A stretch of DNA of 64,000 bases from Maritimibacter alkaliphilus (GTDB taxonomy: Bacteria > Pseudomonadota > Alphaproteobacteria > Rhodobacterales > Rhodobacteraceae), in the NCBI RefSeq assembly GCF_019801605.1, contig NZ_JAHVIT010000002.1, positions 682,001 to 746,000 on the forward strand, given 5' to 3'. The notes under the pieces are model-generated. The model made no database searches and was not told the DNA's origin. It worked only from the letters and a program-made list of their open reading frames with translations. Positions 8,709-17,839 of the stretch are shown here, one piece after another (position 1 is the first letter of the stretch; every line of letters begins with the position of its first letter). The translations under genes and the position numbers were made by a program.

Positions 8709-10253
8709 ATGAAGGATTTTGGGCCGGGCTTCCCGGAGTGGACTGAACTTGGACAGGATGGCGGCCTTGATCCCCTTGGAATGCAGCGCCCTATAGAAGC
8801 GATTTATCAGTCCCTGCTGCCCGGGATCAGCACTATCACACTTCGCTTCAGGTACTATTCGTTCTTCGTTTGGATGCTCGAAGTTTACGCAAGAGATCAA
8901 GGAAACACCGATCCTGTTTCCTTCCGGGCGTTCCAGCGGCGCTGTGAAACCCTCTTTGCCCTTATTGCTGCGCGAGGCTCGACTGAATTGGGCGTTGCCG
9001 GGATAGACTGGGCGCAGAAGCAACTGAACGACGTTCCGAACGATCCGGAGGCGATCATCGATTTTTCAATTGGGGCCGATCCGGACACGGACGTCGACCA
9101 GCGTTACTTGCGCAACAAGGGCGGCGCATTCGGTGGCATCTACGCCACCCAGATGTTCGAGATGGGCCTGATCACACTTGGCGATGATCGGAACCCGATT
9201 GCAGTCTGCACGAACCGCGCACTTCCATTAGCAGAGGCTTTCGCCGTGGAGATTGGCGAGCTCGGGACTGCATTCCTGCGCTGCGTGAAAGGCGGAACAG
9301 TGACACTCGCCGACCTCGACCGGATGGCGCCAATGCAGCCCTCCGAGATCCTTGCAGGCAGCGCCGAACATCGGCTGCTCGTTCAAATCTTGCTTGGCCA
9401 GGTGTCGCCAGCAATCGCGCCCGACAAACTGCGAAGATCCACCGCGCTTATGCTTCTGCAGCTCATTGGCGCGACGAAGGAGGTGCCGCGCGCTGAGGCG
9501 GTGAAATGGGAATGGTTCGGTGCTGGCCATCATGCCGCCGCACCCGTTCCCGCGACCGAGGACGTTCGCAACTTATGGGCGCTCTATCAGGCATGTGACC
9601 TTATGCGCCTCGCCTATGAGAACATCCTCGATCTTGCCTTGGACTTTTTACAAGAAGCAGAATTGCGGCGGATGCCGCTCGGTAGGGTGGTCACGGAATT
9701 GGTCGGCCTTGTCGACGTGCCCGGTGGCACGACGTGGCGGGGCTACTCCGCGAGCCTGCTCGAAGGCTTGGACCCGTCCAAGGCCGCGAAGTTAGCTGAA
9801 GAGCGCATGGTCGAGGCCCGAGCTTCGGGGGACCGGGCAACACGAATGCAATCTGTCGTGGCGCTTGTGTCCGCGCTAGTTGAACGGACGGCAGCCTTCG
9901 GCGAACTGCTGGACAGCGCACTGAATGCGCCGGACCACTTCCAGTCGCTGCGGACAGAAGTCAAATACCTGCAGGCGCCAGAGCAGGAGAATGCCCGTAC
10001 TGTCCTTGACGCCTTAGTTCGTGAACGTGTCCTGAAACGCCATCTCTGGGTGGCGTCGCGTAAGTTCCGCAACCAAAAAGCCTATACCTTCCTGATCGAG
10101 CCCGAGGAGGGATTGCTGCGGTACAGGGATCGTTTCCGGGTGTCGCCAAGCAGCCCACGCCTGGATCAAGCCATGCGGTTCCTTCGGGACGTCAAGCTGA
10201 TTGACAATGCAGGCCTGACCGACTTCGGCCGCGCGGAGCTTGATGCCGCATGA
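8709..10253 (+). CDS. hypothetical protein, distantly DUF6361-like, coupled to a PLD-family gene
   Basis: 514 aa from ATG 8709; an in-frame ATG at 8652 would add 19 residues that look unlike the rest. The N-terminal block GLDPLGM, LLPGISTITLRFRYYSFF and W resembles DUF6361-type proteins found beside PLD-family proteins and helicases in defence islands; this resemblance is from memory and weak. The remainder is mostly helical with a charged C-terminus (around WVASRKFRNQKAYTFLIEP) that may be a winged-helix region. No catalytic motif is evident. Its stop overlaps the next start as ATGA (10250-10253), so the two products are likely made in matched amounts and may form a complex. Confidence 0.6.
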   Translation: MKDFGPGFPEWTELGQDGGLDPLGMQRPIEAIYQSLLPGISTITLRFRYYSFFVWMLEVYARDQGNTDPVSFRAFQRRCETLFALIAARGSTELGVAGIDWAQKQLNDVPNDPEAIIDFSIGADPDTDVDQRYLRNKGGAFGGIYATQMFEMGLITLGDDRNPIAVCTNRALPLAEAFAVEIGELGTAFLRCVKGGTVTLADLDRMAPMQPSEILAGSAEHRLLVQILLGQVSPAIAPDKLRRSTALMLLQLIGATKEVPRAEAVKWEWFGAGHHAAAPVPATEDVRNLWALYQACDLMRLAYENILDLALDFLQEAELRRMPLGRVVTELVGLVDVPGGTTWRGYSASLLEGLDPSKAAKLAEERMVEARASGDRATRMQSVVALVSALVERTAAFGELLDSALNAPDHFQSLRTEVKYLQAPEQENARTVLDALVRERVLKRHLWVASRKFRNQKAYTFLIEPEEGLLRYRDRFRVSPSSPRLDQAMRFLRDVKLIDNAGLTDFGRAELDAA

Positions 10254-12613
10254 AGTACTTTGATGTATTCGCCGAAAGCGGTTTTCACTCGGCATTTCTG
10301 ACAACTTACGCCTTCGGGGCGCAGGCCTTCGAGGACGTGCCATTCTCGCGGCTGCGCGGATCTGGCTGCCGGAACATCGTGATCCTTGCCGATCGGCAGA
10401 TGGTCAACCAGAGCTTTGCCGAACTGGGTCCGCCGAAATTTGCAGGAAGCAGCTATCACCTTGTCAAGGCCGATGCCCCGGGTGCCTTTCACCCGAAGAT
10501 CACCTTGCTTGTCGGTGCGAAGAAGGGCCGATTGCTGATTGGCTCGGCCAATTTGACCGCGCTCGGCCTCGGTGGAAACAGGGAACTAGTCGCCAGCCTC
10601 TCCTACGACGAAGACGCGACAGGCAACGCCTACCACTTCGCTGCGGCGCTGAACTACATTCGCAGCAAGGTCCCCTCGGATGACCTTTGGTTTGCAACGG
10701 CGATGCAGCGGGCACTTCGATCGTCGCCATGGCTGCGCGACGTGATGGAAACCCCTTTTCCAGAGAAAGAGGCCGAGCATGAAGTCGCCCTGCTGCACGA
10801 TCGTCCGGACGAGACCATCCTCGACCAGATCGCTGCCAGCGTGGGCGATGATCGGATAGAGCGCTTGATCGTCGTGTCGCCCTATTGGGACATGAAGCTC
10901 GAAGGGCTGGCGCGATTGAGGGCCATCATGGGTGAACCGCCGACCGATCTGCTGATCGACGCCGCTTCGACCTACTTTCCGAAATCCGAACTGCCGCGGT
11001 TCTCGGACATCGGGATTTTCAAGGTCGACACGTCCGACAGCAAGAGGTTTGTCCACGCCAAGCTCGTGATTGCACAAGGCCAGGCATGGGATCACGTGAT
11101 TTCGGGCAGCATGAACTGTACCTTGCCTGCCTTGCTCGGCCCAACGATTGTCCGCGGCAACGCCGAGGCCGGGATCTACAAACGCGTTCCGCCCGGAACG
11201 GCCCTCGCCGCGCTCGGCTTGGAGAATTACCGCGATGCGCCGTTGCCGCCGACTGATCTCCAGGACCTGGCTTCCGCCACCGCGAAAAGTCCAACGGGTC
11301 AGGAGTACACCGATGGCGGGACGATGATCTTGCAGTCGGGACGATTAGTCTGGAAGCCGCCAGCCGGTTTTGTACTCGGCTCGGCCACTGCTATCACCCT
11401 GCAGGACCGGGAAGAGGTTCAGTTCGGCAATCGGATTGACCTCGTGCAAGGAGGCGACACGGCTTGGCGCTTGGACCTCGAAGCAGGACGTCCCAAGTTC
11501 GGCATCATCCATTTTTCCGATGGCTTCGCATCCGCGCCGGTCCAAGTCATTGATCTCGATGTCCTCGCTGTCCGCACGCTACCACCCGCGCAAGGTCGCA
11601 AGAAGTCGCTGACGGATATCCTCGCCGAGGCGATGAACGAAGACCTCATCCTGATCGAAACCCTGAACCAGCTCGAAGCGCTGGAGCTTGAAGAAACCGG
11701 TGCGACTGCCGATCCTGCACCGAAGGCATTTTCCCCTCCCTCGACTGCATCAACCGAGCAGGCCCATGCGATCCTGGCCTATGACGAATTCGTAAGGGCA
11801 CGCAGCAGTGCAATGGCGCAGGGAAGCCAGATTTCGGGCGGGTTTTTCGGTCGACACGACAGCCCGGCCAACACCCTGAGCGCGGCGCTCAACCGGATCA
11901 TTGGCCTAGTCGGGCTGGACCTAGACGCTGATGAAGATCGAGAATTGAAGGCGATTGCGGCTATGGACTTCCGCATGACCGAACCTGCGACACCCAGTGA
12001 TGCCGCCCCATTCACGCCGCAAGAGGAACCGACGAAGCCAGCAAGGGCCACAAAGCAGGCGGTGGCCACCGCAAAAAAGATGAAAGAGGCAGTCGATGCA
12101 TTCGAGGCAAGATGCCGATTGATGAGAGGTAAGCCGATCAGTACCGCGGAACTTGTGCGACTTCGTGCGCTCCTCCAAATCCTGCTTTCCCATGCCCAAC
12201 CGATCCGAGGGGCTGCGCTGCCAACTCAGATCCTGCCAATCCATACAAAGGACAGCTATGACTGGCCGCGGCTGGTCGGGCGATTGCTCAAGCAACATTT
12301 CGGTACCGCTCGGGCGTTGCAGACTCTGCAGGTGGCGCAAGATGAAGGCGAGCAGAAGCGCGTACTTGAATACCTCGCCATGGCCGACTGGGCGGCAAAG
12401 GCAGCAGCAACCGCGGCAGCCTCACATCCCAAGACAGCTGACCTTCGTGGCCCCTTGGAAAGTCTGGCGAAAGCCCTCGCGGCACAAGTCGCTTTGATCA
12501 TCGGCGCGATTGACGAGGACAGGCGGTATTTCGATGAGTTCACAGTACGGCTGGATGAAAGATTTGCTGATCGCTTGGCGCTGAATCCCGGTGTGCGCCT
12601 GCCATGTGTGTGA
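10250..12613 (+). CDS. phospholipase D-like (two HxK motifs) protein, candidate defence nuclease
   Basis: 787 aa. Seen: first PLD half-site FHPKITLLVG with H81 and K83, followed by GSANLT (98-103); second half-site FVHAKLVI with H269 and K271, followed by SGSMNCT (285-291). PLD-superfamily enzymes of this type include nucleases that use the paired His residues; neither copy has an obvious Asp in the third HKD position, so activity is uncertain. Residues ~480-787 are a long helical region rich in Ala, Glu and Lys with no domain I can name. It overlaps the upstream gene by ATGA and converges with the tnsD fragment. No helicase accompanies it, unlike DISARM or Mokosh, so it does not match those systems. 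Confidence 0.7.
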   Translation: MKYFDVFAESGFHSAFLTTYAFGAQAFEDVPFSRLRGSGCRNIVILADRQMVNQSFAELGPPKFAGSSYHLVKADAPGAFHPKITLLVGAKKGRLLIGSANLTALGLGGNRELVASLSYDEDATGNAYHFAAALNYIRSKVPSDDLWFATAMQRALRSSPWLRDVMETPFPEKEAEHEVALLHDRPDETILDQIAASVGDDRIERLIVVSPYWDMKLEGLARLRAIMGEPPTDLLIDAASTYFPKSELPRFSDIGIFKVDTSDSKRFVHAKLVIAQGQAWDHVISGSMNCTLPALLGPTIVRGNAEAGIYKRVPPGTALAALGLENYRDAPLPPTDLQDLASATAKSPTGQEYTDGGTMILQSGRLVWKPPAGFVLGSATAITLQDREEVQFGNRIDLVQGGDTAWRLDLEAGRPKFGIIHFSDGFASAPVQVIDLDVLAVRTLPPAQGRKKSLTDILAEAMNEDLILIETLNQLEALELEETGATADPAPKAFSPPSTASTEQAHAILAYDEFVRARSSAMAQGSQISGGFFGRHDSPANTLSAALNRIIGLVGLDLDADEDRELKAIAAMDFRMTEPATPSDAAPFTPQEEPTKPARATKQAVATAKKMKEAVDAFEARCRLMRGKPISTAELVRLRALLQILLSHAQPIRGAALPTQILPIHTKDSYDWPRLVGRLLKQHFGTARALQTLQVAQDEGEQKRVLEYLAMADWAAKAAATAAASHPKTADLRGPLESLAKALAAQVALIIGAIDEDRRYFDEFTVRLDERFADRLALNPGVRLPCV

Positions 12614-12841
12614 CCCTATTGCCCGTCAGGCGCGATATGGGCCGCTCCTCGTGTGATGCAAGCTGGTGGCAGCGTGTCAATCGACGTTGCTGCAAGTCAA
12701 AAAGTCCGCAGACCGACATCCAGCATTCCGGCAGCAAAAAACTGCTCTCCGCCGTTCGGGTCCAAGCCTGGCGTCATGCCGGGTCTTGCCGAGTTGGCGT
12801 AGACGGTTGAACACCGGTCACTCCAGAGAGCAAACCTTGCA

Positions 12842-13837
12842 TCACAGGTCAGGCCAAGCGATGTCGTCGTGCTTCAGAGAGCGCAAGCGATTGCCTCGTT
12901 CCCTCAGACCGCAGGACACGTCAGCGCGTAGGAACACACGCCCCCTACCCGCTGGTGACAATGGAATCGGCTTCAACCCGATTGCTTCAAACTGGTCACC
13001 GACACTCCGCGTGCCTTCCCCTACGAATTCGGCAAGGTGTTTGCAGGGGACATATCTCTCCAGGAAACGATCGACGGACTCGTAGGTCACAACCCTGATC
13101 GACTTCCGTGAGTGCGGGTGCCGTGCCCGAACTTGCGTCAGGTAGCCCGCCTCCACCAAGTACCGGACGGCAGTTTCATTGATCCCCAGATAACGTGCTA
13201 GCGTGGACCGAAGGTAGCCTTCTGGCTTGAGTAGACACAACGCCGCGGCAACCTCTTGTGGGTCCAGCCGCATAGCCAGGTAGCCACTTTCCTCAGACGA
13301 CTTGGCGACCGTTTTCAGCGCCCCTTTCTGGATCAAGCGAACAACGTCAGCCGCGCCTGCGACGGCTTTCCGGCAGGTCGTCTGAATCCCGACCAGGCGC
13401 TCCGCGCCGCCATCACCTTCGCCCACTTCGACGCGAGGTTTGATGCTGGCGAGGAATGCATCAAGCTGGCCTTCGTCGTAATAGGGACGCCCAACGGGCG
13501 ATCCGGCAATCGGTGACAAGATACCGCCCGCAACGAGTGCATCGAACTGAGCTCTGGGAGCATTGACCCTTCTTTGCGCAGCTACCTGGCAAATGGCCCC
13601 GGAAAAGCGCTCCACGATCGGCTTCAGCGCCTGCGCGTCCAACAGCGCGCCCTTGCCGACATCCCCACCGGAAGTCAGGAAGCCGTTGGCCTGCAACAGC
13701 TCCAACGTTTGACGATATCCCAGACCCAGATCACGCCGCAAAGCTTCGACACTGTACACGCGCCGAGCGGCACAAGGCTTGCCGAAGAGCATGTCCCCCT
13801 CACCGATGGGGTACGTCTCCGCCATGAAATCCCGCAC
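12842..13837 (-). CDS. tnsD: C-terminal part of a TnsD-type TniQ target-selection protein, separated by a frameshift
   Basis: Open from GTG 13837 (or ATG 13825) to 12842; 331 aa. It holds several helix-turn-helix-like repeats (around SVEALRRDLGLGYRQTLELL and LARYLGINETAVRYLVEAG), as in the DNA-binding C-terminal half of TnsD, which recognises the attachment site. Reading its frame upstream gives ESHADQYEPLRAIVRDFM, which continues naturally from WLESH in the tniQ frame. So this is most likely the second half of one ~623-aa protein. If the shift is real, the fragment might be translated separately because the upstream stop is only 8 bp away, but I see no strong ribosome-binding site. Confidence 0.75.
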   Translation of the reverse strand: MRDFMAETYPIGEGDMLFGKPCAARRVYSVEALRRDLGLGYRQTLELLQANGFLTSGGDVGKGALLDAQALKPIVERFSGAICQVAAQRRVNAPRAQFDALVAGGILSPIAGSPVGRPYYDEGQLDAFLASIKPRVEVGEGDGGAERLVGIQTTCRKAVAGAADVVRLIQKGALKTVAKSSEESGYLAMRLDPQEVAAALCLLKPEGYLRSTLARYLGINETAVRYLVEAGYLTQVRARHPHSRKSIRVVTYESVDRFLERYVPCKHLAEFVGEGTRSVGDQFEAIGLKPIPLSPAGRGRVFLRADVSCGLRERGNRLRSLKHDDIAWPDL

Positions 13838-13845
13838 GATGGCTC

Positions 13846-14715
13846 TTAAGGGTTCATATTGGTCCGCGTGTGACTCTCCAGCCAGTTGAACAGACAGCCA
13901 TAGTGCCTGCGGGACAGGGAGACCGGCGATCCAGCATCACGATGGATGGCACCGAGCAAATCTCGCAGCCCGAGCTCACCTCGCGACAGGATTTCAAAGC
14001 CTCGCGCACCTGCCTGGCTCTTGTCACTTTCCGACAAGAACTTCGGCTTCGCCCCAACGCCGAAGAGGTCTACGATACCCAGGATCTCGGCACCGAGTGC
14101 TACGGCACCGAAGCCCAGATCATCGAGCCAGCGGTCCTGGCGTTCACCTGCCATTCTGCGAGCCAGGTAACTTTCCAGACCGGTCGGTGCCTGAGGAACG
14201 ACCAGTTGTTCCAGTTGCTCAGGCTCAAGTCCCAGATCGCGAATGCGGCCTGCAAAGTCGTGTGGGCCACGGCTATGCGAATAGCTGTCGTCCTCGTGGA
14301 GCCTGCAACCATGTTGCGGGCAGGCCCGGATCGAGGGGATGTGCCAAACGCACCGTTGGGCGGCACCACCGACCGCAGACGCAGCTATGTCTTCGGCCAC
14401 ACATTGCGGGCAAAACCTCAGCCGTCTACGTGTGATCCACCGCTTCTCAACAAGTTGCCCGGCGACCAGGTACTGACCCGTCGAGGTCTTGGTCACGAGT
14501 CCTCGCAAGAGCTTGGCGCGGTCGACACCACCAAGCTGAGCAAGGATGGACAGCGCGCCCTCCTCGCCATCAGCAAGAGATTGCAGCGCAAATCCTTGAT
14601 CAGCACAAAACTCCGATGCGAAAGACAGGCCGTTGGCCCAGGCCAGCCGTGACGCAAAGGAGGCCGGGGGCTCCCCCGCCACCAACGCTACCAGGATCGG
14701 TAAGCGACGGATCAT
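13846..14715 (-). CDS. tniQ: TniQ-family N-terminal part of a TnsD-type protein
   Basis: 289 aa as translated. Seen: the TniQ zinc-binding region with FCPQC (102-105), H125 and CPQHGCRL (132-139), the pattern by which TnsD/TniQ proteins are recognised. These proteins couple target DNA to the TnsC ATPase. The start ATG overlaps the tnsC stop as ATGA, making it the fourth gene of the tns operon. The frame ends at TAA 13846-13848 after the residues SHTRTNMNP, which do not fit the family; the family-like continuation is in the next frame. A two-base excess (or one-base loss) in the CACAC run at 13868-13872 explains this. Confidence 0.85.
   Translation of the reverse strand: MIRRLPILVALVAGEPPASFASRLAWANGLSFASEFCADQGFALQSLADGEEGALSILAQLGGVDRAKLLRGLVTKTSTGQYLVAGQLVEKRWITRRRLRFCPQCVAEDIAASAVGGAAQRCVWHIPSIRACPQHGCRLHEDDSYSHSRGPHDFAGRIRDLGLEPEQLEQLVVPQAPTGLESYLARRMAGERQDRWLDDLGFGAVALGAEILGIVDLFGVGAKPKFLSESDKSQAGARGFEILSRGELGLRDLLGAIHRDAGSPVSLSRRHYGCLFNWLESHTRTNMNP
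13868..13872 (-). other. frameshift site in the tniQ/tnsD gene
   Basis: The coding strand reads GAGAGTCACACGCGG. Removing two bases of the CACAC joins WLESH directly to ADQYEPLRAIVRDFM, giving 282 + 341 residues. No slippery heptamer or downstream stem typical of programmed -1 shifting is apparent, so a sequencing error or a true inactivating indel is more likely. Confidence 0.7.
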
Positions 14716-15689
14716 GCCGCGCCCCTGTTCTTGACTGGCGGCGCCTCGAGGTCCGCGCCGCCCAACAGCTGCCCGGTGTTGATGGCGCGGAAGTTCTCCA
14801 CGATGAAGGGGTTCAATGCGTCCACACAGCCTTTCTGCTTGCGATAGGCGGTCGCAAAGTGCGCTTGTTCCACCGACGCACTCCCCTCAAGCAACGCGAT
14901 CTTGATGGCTTCGATGATCAGTCGCGTCGTCAGCCCGAACTCGTACCGGGAAGCATGCAGCAGACGCTGAACGGAGGACGCAGCCTGAAAAGACTGCCCC
15001 CGCCCGAGCTTCGCTGCCGAGAGGTAAGCTTCCAGCACCCCGACGACCTCATGCCCGTGCGCAGCGTATGTCATCGGGGCGAAATGCACGGGCTCAAACC
15101 GCCGCTTCAGCTGATCATCCCGATTGATCAAGTCCAGGAGCTCGCAGGTCCCACTCAAGATCAGGCTGACAGGCCAAGTGGCGTATTCCAGACAGGATTT
15201 CCACACGAGCATAACCTGGTCCAGATCATGCTTCGACTTGGATCTCAGGATGTGCTGAGCCTCATCGAAGTGAAAGAACAACGTCTTATGCGCCCGCGCT
15301 TGGCGCATCACCTGCTGCCAGATGGAATGCGCGTTTCGCTCGCTCTTACTCTCGTATCCAAACGCATCGAGAGTATCGACGCCAACCCCTTTGATCGTTG
15401 CACCAGTCTCAAGCCGAACGGTCAGTGCTTCTCGCAGGGGCGACCCATACGAAATTTGGGGATGCTGCTCCAAGGCATGCGTTGTACTGACCGTCTTGCC
15501 AGCCCCGGCGTTCCCGATGACAACAATACCGCGTTCCGCGGGCATCCGCCCGGCGGCCATGTGCGCCTTACGGCGATAAAAGATGTCATCGATCTGATCT
15601 TGGAGGTCACGATAGGCGTCATGAGCGATGAAGCGGCTTTCAAGGTCAGCCACGATGTGGCTGACCTCCTCACGCGAGATGCGGGTCAT
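14712..15689 (-). CDS. tnsC: TnsC/TniB-type AAA+ transposition ATPase
   Basis: 325 aa. Seen: Walker A GNAGAGKT (59-66) and Walker B LFFHFDEAQH (137-146). In Tn7-like elements this regulator polymerises on target DNA and links the TniQ/TnsD selector to the transposase. The size is closer to TniB than to the 555-aa TnsC of Tn7, but the operon also has a TnsA, so the set is Tn7-like. The start overlaps the tnsB stop as ATGA, and the stop overlaps the tniQ start the same way. Both ATPase motifs are intact. Confidence 0.88.
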   Translation of the reverse strand: MTRISREEVSHIVADLESRFIAHDAYRDLQDQIDDIFYRRKAHMAAGRMPAERGIVVIGNAGAGKTVSTTHALEQHPQISYGSPLREALTVRLETGATIKGVGVDTLDAFGYESKSERNAHSIWQQVMRQARAHKTLFFHFDEAQHILRSKSKHDLDQVMLVWKSCLEYATWPVSLILSGTCELLDLINRDDQLKRRFEPVHFAPMTYAAHGHEVVGVLEAYLSAAKLGRGQSFQAASSVQRLLHASRYEFGLTTRLIIEAIKIALLEGSASVEQAHFATAYRKQKGCVDALNPFIVENFRAINTGQLLGGADLEAPPVKNRGAA

Positions 15690-17839
15690 TCACCCTCCTC
15701 CATGCGCCACCGCGGCCGTTGTGAGGAAGGCGTGCTGACCACGTCCTCTTCCGATGGAAGAACAGTCAAGGGGGCCGGAAGCGCGTTCTCGGCCTTAGGG
15801 ATCACGCCGGACAGCAGCCCACGCTTCTTTCTGGAAACCGCAGGACAGTGCCCGGCAACGACATCCAGACCAAGCCAAAGCTGCTGCCGATTACGCTCGA
15901 CGTCGGCCCGTGTCGGCGCGAGAGCGGAAATACCGAGCCGTTGTGAGGCTGCGCGATCCTCTTCCGAAAAATCGGCCAGAGCCTGATCAATGACATCTTG
16001 AGTCAGCTCCGCCTCTGCCTCGAAACGCCGCCGCAGGTTGGTGCAGGCTTCTGTCCAAAGATCCAGAGACAGGCCGTCGAACCCCTTTGCGCGGGTGCGC
16101 GCCACGACCCATACACCATCAAGGTGAACCTCAATCAGCCCCAGGTCTTCATGATCTACCCGGATTTCGACTTCAAGATCAGGGTTGGAGAGGAAGTAGT
16201 CCTCCACCGCCTGGCAGGTGTAGAAGATACCAGCAAATCGAACACCGCGCCCGGAAATGGTCCGGGTATACTTCCGGCCGAACGCACCCAACCGCTCGAA
16301 CCGGCCTGGTTGCCGAGGTTTCCCGACCGTCGAGCATAGCTCCCGCCAACAGTTCAGTGGCGTCTGTCCACCAAGGCCTCCATGGGGCTTGTTGTTGTAC
16401 ACGTCGACAACGAAGCGCACCAAGATCCGTGTCAGCTCGTCATCGGCAAGCGCCGCATAGTCTTCAGGCTCGAAGTCGCCCTTTTCGACGATGTTCGAAT
16501 ACGTGCGCGCACTCAGGCACTGCATTAGGTCCACACCGAAGGTCCGGAAACACCGTTCGACATGTCCCCGCAACTTGGGCACGCCCGCGGGAGGAAACAT
16601 GACCGTACCACGCAGGTCGGTCACAGCAGCCCGGAAGTCGAAGTTCGCAAAGGCAACGCCTTGGTCAGAGGCAACGGTCTCGAACCCGGTCCCCGGCCAA
16701 TAGGGCTGTTTGCACCCGAAGAGCTTTGCCAACTCAGTCTTGTCGCGCGTGGCAAGGTCCAACGCGGCAATCGCGTCTTCAGTGTTGGGGGCAGCACATA
16801 CCTTCACCGAGAGGATCAGCCGCGTTCGGACATCGATCACCACGTAGATCCAGCGTCGACCCTTCGGCAACATCTTGATCTGTTCTTCGGTCAGATGCCC
16901 GAACACGCCGGCTTCCGCGAAAAAAGTGATCAGATCGACCTTCCACTCATCAACCTCGAGCCGCTCTCCGGGACGCAGGACGTTGAGGCCCTCTCCGATG
17001 ATTGCAAAATGCCTGTTGGCCGCCTCCAGCCCCTGACGCTGGCACATGACGTAATAGGGCTCGAGACGGTTGATCTCCCTATAGATGGTACTATCGGACG
17101 GCACTTCCAAAGCCGGTAGGCCGCGGTCTACCCGAAAGGCATTGGCCAGCCGAAACGCCCGCTTTGCCTGCCGAATGACACTTTTCTTGGACGGCCGTTT
17201 GAAGCTGGCATAACGATCTGCGCACTTCCGCAGCAGTGCCGCGCTCTCTGGGCCGAATTTCACCTTTGTACGACCGGCCAAGTGCCTCTTATCGATAAGC
17301 GCCAGAACGGAACGCCCTGCATCCTGGTACTTTCGCACCCATCGCAATAGGGCCGACGAGCTTGGCGGGTCGATTTCGTTTCGCGAGCGTTTCTTGCCGC
17401 AGTACTTGCGTTTCTGGGCAGGCCCATCGGGTTGAGGGATATGCTTCTCTATCTGCGGGGCGACCTTGAGAATCCAAGCGTCGACGTCCCTCCAATCCCG
17501 TCCGATTTCTTCGCGCGCCTCGGCATCCAGAAAGAAATCGCACCATGTCTGTCGGAAGAAGACCTTCCCGCGTTGCTTGCGCGGCAACTGGGAGACGACC
17601 TGCTCTCCGAACTTGGTTCGCTGTCGCGCCGCCTCCTCGCTGTGGTAGCCGTCCTGTACAACGATATGACCCGTCCTCAGGCCATCGTTGATCTCATCGT
17701 AGGTCAGCTCATCAAAAGCAACATTTCCGTCAACTTCGCGCGTGACGGTAACCCCCAAAGGCCCCTGGTCGACGACCAAGCTGGCTATGCCGCCATGGCG
17801 GATTTGCGAGTATGGCTCTAGACGAATGATCTCGTTCAT
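15686..17839 (-). CDS. tnsB: TnsB/TniA-type DDE transposase
   Basis: 717 aa, the usual length for TnsB. It would bind the transposon ends and carry out 3' strand transfer. Seen: an N-terminal DNA-binding half, then an RNase H-like integrase core with D297 (in EVDEWKVDL), D392 (in ASDQGVAF) and E428 (in RGHVERCF), the last two 36 residues apart as in Mu/TnsB transposases; a C-terminal beta-barrel and tail follow. It overlaps tnsA and tnsC by ATGA on each side. All three acidic residues are present, so the enzyme looks intact. Moderate GC fits horizontal acquisition. Confidence 0.93.
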   Translation of the reverse strand: MNEIIRLEPYSQIRHGGIASLVVDQGPLGVTVTREVDGNVAFDELTYDEINDGLRTGHIVVQDGYHSEEAARQRTKFGEQVVSQLPRKQRGKVFFRQTWCDFFLDAEAREEIGRDWRDVDAWILKVAPQIEKHIPQPDGPAQKRKYCGKKRSRNEIDPPSSSALLRWVRKYQDAGRSVLALIDKRHLAGRTKVKFGPESAALLRKCADRYASFKRPSKKSVIRQAKRAFRLANAFRVDRGLPALEVPSDSTIYREINRLEPYYVMCQRQGLEAANRHFAIIGEGLNVLRPGERLEVDEWKVDLITFFAEAGVFGHLTEEQIKMLPKGRRWIYVVIDVRTRLILSVKVCAAPNTEDAIAALDLATRDKTELAKLFGCKQPYWPGTGFETVASDQGVAFANFDFRAAVTDLRGTVMFPPAGVPKLRGHVERCFRTFGVDLMQCLSARTYSNIVEKGDFEPEDYAALADDELTRILVRFVVDVYNNKPHGGLGGQTPLNCWRELCSTVGKPRQPGRFERLGAFGRKYTRTISGRGVRFAGIFYTCQAVEDYFLSNPDLEVEIRVDHEDLGLIEVHLDGVWVVARTRAKGFDGLSLDLWTEACTNLRRRFEAEAELTQDVIDQALADFSEEDRAASQRLGISALAPTRADVERNRQQLWLGLDVVAGHCPAVSRKKRGLLSGVIPKAENALPAPLTVLPSEEDVVSTPSSQRPRWRMEEGE

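Noticed and set aside
13866-13878. Programmed -1 frameshift producing full-length TnsD
   Set aside because: No X-XXY-YYZ heptamer and no evident downstream stem; an indel is simpler.
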